The position numbers were made by a program, and so were the translations under genes. Shown one piece after another: positions 6,034-11,965 of a DNA stretch of 14,262 nt. The stretch covers positions 1 through 14,262 of the forward strand of contig JAYUOV010000137.1 in the NCBI GenBank assembly GCA_043760535.1. The letters run 5' to 3'. Positions within the stretch are counted from its first letter, which is position 1; each line of letters begins with the position of its first letter. The notes under the pieces were generated by a model. It searched no databases. It saw nothing but the letters and a program-made list of their open reading frames with translations, and was not told the DNA's origin. Origin of the DNA: JAZKFT01 sp043760535. Lineage in GTDB: Bacteria; Bacteroidota; Bacteroidia; Chitinophagales; Chitinophagaceae.

Positions 6034-7845
6034 TTAAGTCTCCTTCTTTTGAAACCATTCTTTTACAAGTACAGCTTTAGCCTTACCTATTAATTTTTCT
6101 ACTTCGCCTTCTGGTGCTGCTTTTACGTTTTTTACCGATCTAAATTTTTTTATTAATGCATCGGCTGTGCCTTTGCCAATGCCGGTAATATTTTCCAGTT
6201 CATTTTTAAATGTACCCTTACTACGCTGCTGACGGTGAAAGGTTATGCCAAAGCGATGCACTTCGTCTCGGATGCGGCGGATGAGGTTGAGGCTATCGCC
6301 GGCGTAATTGAGTTTAATGGATTCGCTGTCGCCAGTAAAAAATAATTCTTCGATGTTTTTTGCAAGGCCTACCAACGTCATTTTCCCATCCAGTTCCAAT
6401 TCGCGGATGGCTTCCATAGCGGAACTTAACTGGCCTTTACCGCCATCTATAATTACCAGTTGTGGCAGCGAACCCCCTTCGGCTTTTAAGCGTTTATAGC
6501 GGCGGTTCACCACTTCTTTCATGGTGGCAAAATCGTTGATCCCTTCTACTGTTTTTACGTTAAACTTCCGGTAATCCTCTTTGCTGGGTAAGCCGTTTTT
6601 AAAACATACCATGGCCGAAACCGGAAAGCTGCCCTGAAAGTTGGAATTATCAAAACACTCAATATGTACTGGCAGTTGCGGTAGTTGTAATTCGGCTTGT
6701 AACTGCACCAATACCTGTGCCGATTCGTCGCTTGTTTTGGCTTCCAAATGCAGTATTTTTTTCCGCTTTATTTCGTGCATGTATATCAATACATTTTTTT
6801 GAGATAGCACCAGCAGTTTCTTTTTATCACCGGCTTTTGCAACAGTTAGTTTTATGTTGGGTTCAAAATATTCCATCTCGAAAGGCACTACTATTTCGGG
6901 TGCATCGCTTTGGAAAGTGCTGCGTATTTGTGCAATGCCAAACGATAAAACTTCGGCATCTGTTTCATCGAGTTTGGGGCTTAGTTCAAGCGTATGTGCC
7001 TGCACAATGCTGCCGTTGCGAACCATCATATAATTAATAAAAGCCAGATCCTCATATTTCATAAAACTAAAAACATCCACATCGCCAATGCCCGTATTTA
7101 CCACTACCGATCTGGCACTGTAATTTTCCAGGTGTTCTATTTTCTTTTTTACCATACCGGCCTTTTCAAATTCCATTTGGCCAATATATTGTTGCATTTC
7201 TTCTTTGTAATGCTGCATAACGCCGCCCAGCCTGCCTTTCAGTACCTGCTTTATTTGCTGCAGGCCTTCCTCATAATCGGCTAGTGATTGAAAAATTTCA
7301 CACGGGCCTTTGCAATTGCCCAAGTGGTACTCCAGGCATACTTTAAACTTGCCTGCGGCAATATTCTTTTCGGTTAGGGGAAGTTTGCAGGTACGCAGCG
7401 GAATGTGTTGGCGTATAAAATCCAGCAGTTCCCTCACTTTGGCCACAGAGGTAAATGGGCCTAGGTATTGGCTGCCATCTTTTATTTTTCGGCGGGTAAG
7501 AAATACCCTTGGGAAAGGCTCATTTTTAATGATGATGTAAGGGAAAGATTTATCGTCTTTCAGGTCGATATTATACTTGGGCTGTAATTCTTTGATGAGC
7601 GAATTTTCGAGAAAAAACGCATCCTGTTCAGAATCCACAACTGTAAATTCTATATGGTGAATTTGCTTAACCAGTTCGTGGGTTTTGTAGCCCACAAAAG
7701 TTTTGTTGAAATACGAACTAACCCTTTTGCGCAGGTCTTTGGCCTTGCCCACATAAATAATTTCGTTGGCCTTGCTAAAATACCGGTACACACCCGGCTG
7801 GTGCGGAATGGACGGTGCAATAATTCTAAATTCTTCGGGTGTCAT
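6034..7845 (-). CDS. uvrC: Excinuclease ABC subunit C (UvrC)
   Basis: UvrC makes both incisions around a lesion in nucleotide excision repair, working with UvrA and UvrB. The 603-residue length is normal. The N-terminal GIY-YIG nuclease domain (about 14-92) shows GVY (18-20), IIYVGKAKDLRKRV (29-42) and the catalytic Glu80 in FFLENSLI. Four cysteines at 153, 170, 178 and 182 match the spacing reported for the 4Fe-4S site of UvrC. A UVR domain that contacts UvrB lies at about 206-241. The C-terminal RNase H-like nuclease has Asp399 (ECFDNSN), Asp467 (VIIDGGKGQL) and His530 (RDEVHRFG). Tandem helix-hairpin-helix motifs (about 551-600, ENITGIGKGTADAL) bind DNA. All catalytic residues are present. 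The start at 7845 agrees with family starts. No TAnnTTTG box was found in the 140 bases upstream, so the promoter is undefined. Confidence 0.97.
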   Translation of the reverse strand: MTPEEFRIIAPSIPHQPGVYRYFSKANEIIYVGKAKDLRKRVSSYFNKTFVGYKTHELVKQIHHIEFTVVDSEQDAFFLENSLIKELQPKYNIDLKDDKSFPYIIIKNEPFPRVFLTRRKIKDGSQYLGPFTSVAKVRELLDFIRQHIPLRTCKLPLTEKNIAAGKFKVCLEYHLGNCKGPCEIFQSLADYEEGLQQIKQVLKGRLGGVMQHYKEEMQQYIGQMEFEKAGMVKKKIEHLENYSARSVVVNTGIGDVDVFSFMKYEDLAFINYMMVRNGSIVQAHTLELSPKLDETDAEVLSFGIAQIRSTFQSDAPEIVVPFEMEYFEPNIKLTVAKAGDKKKLLVLSQKNVLIYMHEIKRKKILHLEAKTSDESAQVLVQLQAELQLPQLPVHIECFDNSNFQGSFPVSAMVCFKNGLPSKEDYRKFNVKTVEGINDFATMKEVVNRRYKRLKAEGGSLPQLVIIDGGKGQLSSAMEAIRELELDGKMTLVGLAKNIEELFFTGDSESIKLNYAGDSLNLIRRIRDEVHRFGITFHRQQRSKGTFKNELENITGIGKGTADALIKKFRSVKNVKAAPEGEVEKLIGKAKAVLVKEWFQKKET

Positions 7846-7985
7846 GTAAGCCGGTTTATGGGGCTGGTTGTTTGGTATAACTATTCAGGTTAGGGATTAG
7901 GATGTTGCAGTTATTCATGCCCATTATAATTAATTGTTAGTCAACCTATTTCAGGTCAAGCCAGTTTTACGTTTGCCTTAATCAT

Positions 7986-8697
7986 TTAGACAATATCAAA
8001 TTTTACAATTAATGGTTTATGGTCGCTATGTTTTGTCCACTTTTCGTAAGAACCTACTTCTACATTTTTAATTTGCCAATAAGGTTTGAAGATGCGAAAC
8101 AAAAGTCGATATGGTATGGTCTGTAAATTTTCCGTTGCATAAAAAGAGTTTTATCTTTTTCCTTCCCTTGGCTTTGATTATGGAAATGATGATAGGTACT
8201 TAAAATATTTTTCGTTCTTAAATAGTCAACAAGGTTTGTATGATTATAAATTCTGTTTGGTCTGTCCCAAATGGAATTGCTATTAAAATCTCCTGCAAGA
8301 ATTACATTTTCATTGTTCGATAAGTTACTATAAAAATGAATGGCGTTCCAAACTTGCTCATTGTAACAGTCGTGATTTTTGGGTTTCTGTGCCCATATTG
8401 CTAAGACTGTCAAATTGATTTTTTCGTTGTAAACTGATAAGGGCAGAACATATTTAAAATCTGGATTGTGTATGTCAAGCAGTTTGATTTTGAAGTCGAT
8501 ATATGAAAAAACGCCAATTCCTTTATGAGGATTGTCGCCGTACCAAAAAATTCCTGTTGGTTGCCTAGTGTTATGTCCAAATAAAAGGCGTTCTTGATTT
8601 TCACATTCAGGGAAATTAAAATGTCTGGCTGTTCTGTCAAAATAAATTCAGCCTTTTTCCTGTATGCCATATTGCAATTCCACGTTATGATTTTCAT
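7986..8697 (-). pseudogene. Endonuclease/exonuclease/phosphatase (EEP) family gene broken by two frameshifts
   Basis: Read across three frames this is one complete EEP-fold protein of about 237 residues. Frame 1 (from 8697) gives MKIITWNCNMA up to PDILI. Frame 2 picks up near 8612 with PECENQERL, then NPHKGIGVFSY, LTVLAIWAQKP and ILAGDFNSNSIWD, up to LIGKLK. Frame 3 picks up near 8065-8069 with NVEVGSYEKWTKHSDHKPL and ends at the TAA at 7986-7988. The EEP signatures are all there: WN near the start, the catalytic Glu of PECE, GDFNSN, and the SDH motif. Each junction is short by exactly one base. The second lies in a run of five A (minus strand) where six are needed. The gene is visibly more AT-rich than uvrC and cysS on either side, which suggests acquisition by transfer. 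Sequencing error is possible. No membrane segment is seen, unlike the EEP protein at 10442-11563. Confidence 0.85.
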
Positions 8698-8775
8698 TTA
8701 TCAGAATGTCTTTTTAGCTGCCCATAACTGTTGAATTTGCGAACAATATAACTACTCATAAAAAAGTTGCTTATC

Positions 8776-8804
8776 AAAAAAACTGGGCATCAACCAGATG
8801 CCAG
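8776..8804 (-). terminator. Intrinsic terminator of cysS
   Basis: In minus-strand RNA, CTGGCATC pairs with GATGCC-C-AG (one bulged C) around the loop TGGTT, and seven U residues follow directly (8782-8776). It starts about 12 bases after the cysS stop codon and separates cysS from the broken EEP gene. Confidence 0.8.
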
Positions 8805-8816
8805 GTTCCAAATTTT

Positions 8817-10316
8817 TTACCCCAAACTATACGTTACATTTCCATCCTTTTCATCCTTTAATTCTATACCCAATCCCAATAGCTGTTTGCGGATGGCGTC
8901 GCTTGTGGCATAGTCTTTTTTGGCTTTGGCTTCCTTGCGTAAATTAATCAGCAGTTCCATTACGCCATTCAGTTTTCCGCCGTCGATGGCGGCTTCATCT
9001 TTCAGGCCAAAAATATCCTGCACATACACTTTCAACTGCTTTTGCAACAGCAGCATGGTATCGCTGCTGAGTGCATCAGCGGCTATGTGTTTGTCTTTAA
9101 TGCCATTAATTACCGGCACCAGTTCAAACATATTGGCCAGTACTTTGGCGGTGTTAATGTCGTCGTTCATATATGCATCAAAACCGGCAATCAGCTTTTG
9201 CACTTTGGCATCCAGTTCTGCATCGGTGGCGGCAAACGAATTGGCCACCTGCCATTGGCTGCTAAGTTTAAAGGCTTCCATTAAACGCTTCAATCCTTTT
9301 TCGGCAGCTATCAGGGCTTCATTACCAAAATCCAGCGTACTGCTATAATGCGTTTGTAAAATAAAAAACCTTATGGTCATAGGGCTGTAAGCCTGTGCCA
9401 GCAAGGGATGATTGCCGCTAAACAGTTCCGTAAGCTTGATCACATTGTTATAACTCTTACCCATTTTGCGGCCGCCAATGGTAATCATGTTATTGTGCAT
9501 CCAATACCGGGCACATACATGGCCGCCATTGCAAATGCTGCTTTGGGCTATCTCACTTTCGTGGTGCGGAAACTGCAAATCCATACCGCCGCCGTGTATG
9601 TCGAATTGTTCGCCTAAATATTTTTTACTCATGGCCGAGCACTCAATGTGCCAGCCGGGAAAACCCACGCCCCATGGGCTTGGCCACCGCATAATATGCT
9701 CCGGTGCGGCGTGTTTCCACAGGGCAAAATCGGCCTTGTTTTGTTTTTCATTTTGCCCTTCTAAAACCCGGGTTGTTTCCAGCAGGTCTTCTACCACACG
9801 GCCACTAAGTTTGCCATAAGGGTAATGCTCCGCATATTTTTTTACATCAAAATACACCGAGCCATTCCTTTCATAAGCATAGCCAGCCGCCATAATTTCT
9901 TTAATCATTTCTATCTGCTCCACTATGTGGCCTGTGGCGGTGGGTTCTATACTTGGCGGTATATTATTAAATTGATCCATAGCCCAATGAAAGAGGTTGG
10001 TGTATTTCTGCACCAGTTCCATCGGCTCCAGTTTTTCCAGTACAGCTTTTTTCGAAATTTTATCTTCTGCCTCCCGGCCTTCTTCCTCAAAATGCCCGGC
10101 ATCGGTTATGTTGCGAACGTAGCGAACCTTATAGCCGAGGTAAGTAAGGTACCGGTAAATAATATCGAAAGTTATGTACGGCCTTGCATGGCCCAAATGG
10201 CTTTCGCCGCTAACGGTGGGGCCGCATACATACATGCCCACAAGGCCGGGGGTTATAGATTGAAAGGTTTCTTTTTGGCGGGTGTACGAATTATAAACCT
10301 GTAGTGATGATGACAT
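8817..10316 (-). CDS. cysS: Cysteine--tRNA ligase
   Basis: CysRS charges tRNA-Cys using ATP; it is a cytosolic class I synthetase. The 499-residue length is normal. The HIGH motif is HLGH (40-43) in SGESHLGHARPYI. The catalytic zinc site is complete: Cys31 (YVCGPTV), Cys226 (GWHIECSAMS), His251 and Glu255 (FPHHESEIAQS). The KMSKS loop is KMGKS (284-288). The insert GWHIECSAMSKKYLG and HGGGMDLQFPHHE are the family's most conserved blocks. The C-terminal helical region (about 340-499) holds the anticodon-binding part, with LRKEAKAKKDYATSDAIRK near the end. The start at 10316 agrees with family starts. A terminator follows directly, and 125 bases separate it from the upstream EEP gene, so cotranscription with that gene is possible but not shown. 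Confidence 0.97.
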   Translation of the reverse strand: MSSSLQVYNSYTRQKETFQSITPGLVGMYVCGPTVSGESHLGHARPYITFDIIYRYLTYLGYKVRYVRNITDAGHFEEEGREAEDKISKKAVLEKLEPMELVQKYTNLFHWAMDQFNNIPPSIEPTATGHIVEQIEMIKEIMAAGYAYERNGSVYFDVKKYAEHYPYGKLSGRVVEDLLETTRVLEGQNEKQNKADFALWKHAAPEHIMRWPSPWGVGFPGWHIECSAMSKKYLGEQFDIHGGGMDLQFPHHESEIAQSSICNGGHVCARYWMHNNMITIGGRKMGKSYNNVIKLTELFSGNHPLLAQAYSPMTIRFFILQTHYSSTLDFGNEALIAAEKGLKRLMEAFKLSSQWQVANSFAATDAELDAKVQKLIAGFDAYMNDDINTAKVLANMFELVPVINGIKDKHIAADALSSDTMLLLQKQLKVYVQDIFGLKDEAAIDGGKLNGVMELLINLRKEAKAKKDYATSDAIRKQLLGLGIELKDEKDGNVTYSLG

Positions 10317-10361
10317 AATTATTTATGTAAACAGTAATGAAAAAAAATAGTTTGGGTATTA

Positions 10362-10376
10362 GGATAGTGACTATCC
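10362..10376. promoter_or_regulatory. Short inverted repeat upstream of cysS
   Basis: GGATAG and CTATCC are separated by TGA, a perfect six-base-pair palindrome 46 bases upstream of the cysS start. No T tract follows on either strand, so it is not a terminator. It could be an operator or a 5' UTR hairpin, but chance is a fair alternative. Confidence 0.25.
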
Positions 10377-10441
10377 GGAGAAGATATTAAGCCTTAACGG
10401 CAACAACAGCAATGTAGGTAGCTGATTAACATGGCGGCAAA

Positions 10442-11563
10442 TTAAGGTTTTTTGTCCATTCGCAAATCGGCTATCAGCGGCAGGTGGTCGCTAAAACGTT
10501 TTTCGGCTACTGTAAACTGATCCACTTTAATGCGGTTGTCGCACATAATATAATCTATGCGAAGCGTGGGTGCAAGCGATATAAAAGTGCGGCCAAGGCC
10601 ATTACCTTTTTCCATATAGGCATCTCTGCGGCTGCCACGTATATGCCAATAAATATAGCTGTTGGGCACATCGTTAAAATCGCCGCACAGTATTTCCGGG
10701 TATGGGCAGCTATCCAGCAATGGCCTTATTTGCAGTGCCTGTTTGGCCCGCAACTCAAAACCCTGCTTCATTTTCATTACCAGGTTTTTAGATTGTTTGG
10801 TGGCCACCTCGCCCCTGGCTTTTATCACTTCTATATTCCGTATATCATCTTTACTAAACTTAAACGATTGCAGGTGGGTGGTAAAAATGCGGAAGGTATC
10901 TGTGCCTTTTATAATATCGGCATAAGCTATCCCCTCTTTATTGCTGTTAAAAGCCACCCGTTGCGGATTAAGCAATGGCAGCTTTGAAAAAATGGCTGTA
11001 CCGCTACGATATGCTACCGAAACCTTTTCGTAATCGGCCGAAATAAAATAATATGGATAACCAGCATCTACGATTCTTTTAATATGGTTATTGTCTATGC
11101 CGGCGCTATCGTATTGGCTAAATTCCTGTATGCACACCACATCGGGTTCGGCAGCCTTAATAAATGAAATGATTTCTTTTTTGGCTTCGCCGGATGCAGC
11201 CGCACCTTTTACCAGACCTTCAAAAATTTTCACATTCCAGCTCATGATCCGCAGAGAAGTTTCGGTTTTTCTATAATCGAACCGGGCACTGCTGATGCGA
11301 AAAGTGACTGCCACCTGTTTCCAGCAGAGCAAAATGGCCAATAGTGGCAGCAGGCTAATTTTTGGCTTTGCCAATAACCAAAAAATAATAAACCCCACCA
11401 CACACACCAGTAAATACGGAAAAGCCAACCCTAAAAAACCCAGCCATGGATAATTGGAATTGCCTAAATATGGCAATGTACCGCCCACCAAAAAGAAGAT
11501 GATGAGCACCACATTGGCCAAAATAAAAAACCGTTTGCTAAATTTTCTGAAACTAAATGCCAT
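10442..11563 (-). CDS. Membrane-anchored endonuclease/exonuclease/phosphatase family protein
   Basis: The 373-residue protein has a membrane anchor of three hydrophobic helices (about 13-31, 40-63 and 69-86), followed by a full EEP domain (about 104-367). The catalytic residues are visible in order: SWNVKIFEG (108-116), Glu147 in VCIQEF, FTTHLQS (His230), CGDFNDVPNS (Asp295, Asn297), LRIDYIM (Asp337) and FSDHLPLIADL (Asp359-His360). The fold uses a metal to cleave phosphodiesters or phosphate esters; members act on DNA, RNA, phospholipids or inositol phosphates. The substrate here is unknown, and a membrane or periplasm-facing role is inference from the helices. The gene is divergent from ileS. 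A weak promoter candidate lies upstream: TTTG at 11625-11622 and TACCTTCC at 11599-11592, the latter matching only six of eight consensus positions. It belongs to a different EEP branch from the broken gene at 7986-8697. Confidence 0.9.
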   Translation of the reverse strand: MAFSFRKFSKRFFILANVVLIIFFLVGGTLPYLGNSNYPWLGFLGLAFPYLLVCVVGFIIFWLLAKPKISLLPLLAILLCWKQVAVTFRISSARFDYRKTETSLRIMSWNVKIFEGLVKGAAASGEAKKEIISFIKAAEPDVVCIQEFSQYDSAGIDNNHIKRIVDAGYPYYFISADYEKVSVAYRSGTAIFSKLPLLNPQRVAFNSNKEGIAYADIIKGTDTFRIFTTHLQSFKFSKDDIRNIEVIKARGEVATKQSKNLVMKMKQGFELRAKQALQIRPLLDSCPYPEILCGDFNDVPNSYIYWHIRGSRRDAYMEKGNGLGRTFISLAPTLRIDYIMCDNRIKVDQFTVAEKRFSDHLPLIADLRMDKKP

Positions 11564-11654
11564 GCTTGGGGTAAAATGATTGTTCGAAAGTGGAAGGTAC
11601 GGGTTGGATTTTTTATGTGGGCAAACGATTTTGGTATTTAAAATTGTAGCTGGC

Positions 11655-11695
11655 TTTTTGCCCCCTGTCCCCTAAAGGGGTGCCTCTGTGTAACA
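11655..11695. repeat. Left 41-bp arm of an inverted repeat pair
   Basis: This arm matches the complement of 11815-11855 at 39 of 41 positions. It begins with TTTTTGCCCCCTGTCC, contains CCCC-TAAA-GGGG and ends GTGTAACA. The left arm can also fold on itself: CCCCCTGT (11661-11668) pairs with ACAGGGGG (11693-11700), enclosing the CCCC/GGGG hairpin. Confidence 0.9.
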
Positions 11696-11814
11696 GGGGG
11701 TAATAGCTATTGGGGATTAAAAATTAGTATCACCAGATAAAATATCGAAACTTGTAGCTCTACAAAACAGAAGTGTGCAAAATTTAATTTGCGTCTTTGC
11801 ATTTAAAATTTTTA

Positions 11815-11855
11815 TGTTACACAGGTGCACCCCTTTAGGGGACAGGGGGCAAAAA
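11815..11855. repeat. Right 41-bp arm of the inverted repeat pair
   Basis: This is the complement of 11655-11695 with two mismatches, both in the segment near the inner end (TGCCTCTGTG on the left against TGCACCTGTG in the complement of the right arm). Unlike the left arm it has no partner for the CCCCCTGT self-fold. Confidence 0.9.
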
Positions 11856-11924
11856 AGTGTTTTGACCCTATAATTTAGCTTGCATTCCCTACAATCCTCC
11901 GTAAAATCCTGTACTGCTTTACCC

Positions 11925-11932
11925 TACCTTTG
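11925..11932 (+). promoter_or_regulatory. Putative -7 promoter box for ileS
   Basis: TACCTTTG is an exact TAnnTTTG match 33 bases before the ileS start, implying a 5' UTR of about 25-30 bases. It lies 69 bases beyond the right arm of the MITE-like element. No clear -33 TTTG is present at the standard distance. Confidence 0.55.
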
Positions 11933-11965
11933 CCCACCTAAAAAATAAAGCAGGAACCGTTTTTT

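Larger units (their letters stand above)
11655..11855. mobile_element. MITE-like element with 41-bp terminal inverted repeats
   Basis: Two 41-base inverted repeats (two mismatches) bound a 119-base AT-rich centre without coding capacity, 201 bases in all. This is the architecture of a miniature inverted-repeat transposable element. I cannot see a clean target-site duplication: the flanks share only a loose AATTGTAGCTGGC versus AATTTAGCTTGC similarity. It lies in the divergent promoter region of the EEP gene and ileS without covering the predicted ileS -7 box. As RNA it would form a very stable long hairpin. That it moved as a transposon is inference, and an intergenic regulatory palindrome is the alternative. 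Confidence 0.55.

Noticed and set aside
8060..8413. Stand-alone 117-residue gene starting at TTG 8413
   Set aside because: It is the middle frame of the broken EEP gene. The frame is open and homologous upstream of the TTG (PECE, GIGVFSY), so it is not an independent start.
9453..9467. KMGKS in place of KMSKS in CysRS
   Set aside because: Ser to Gly at this position occurs in many bacterial cysteinyl-tRNA synthetases, and all zinc ligands are intact, so it is not notable.
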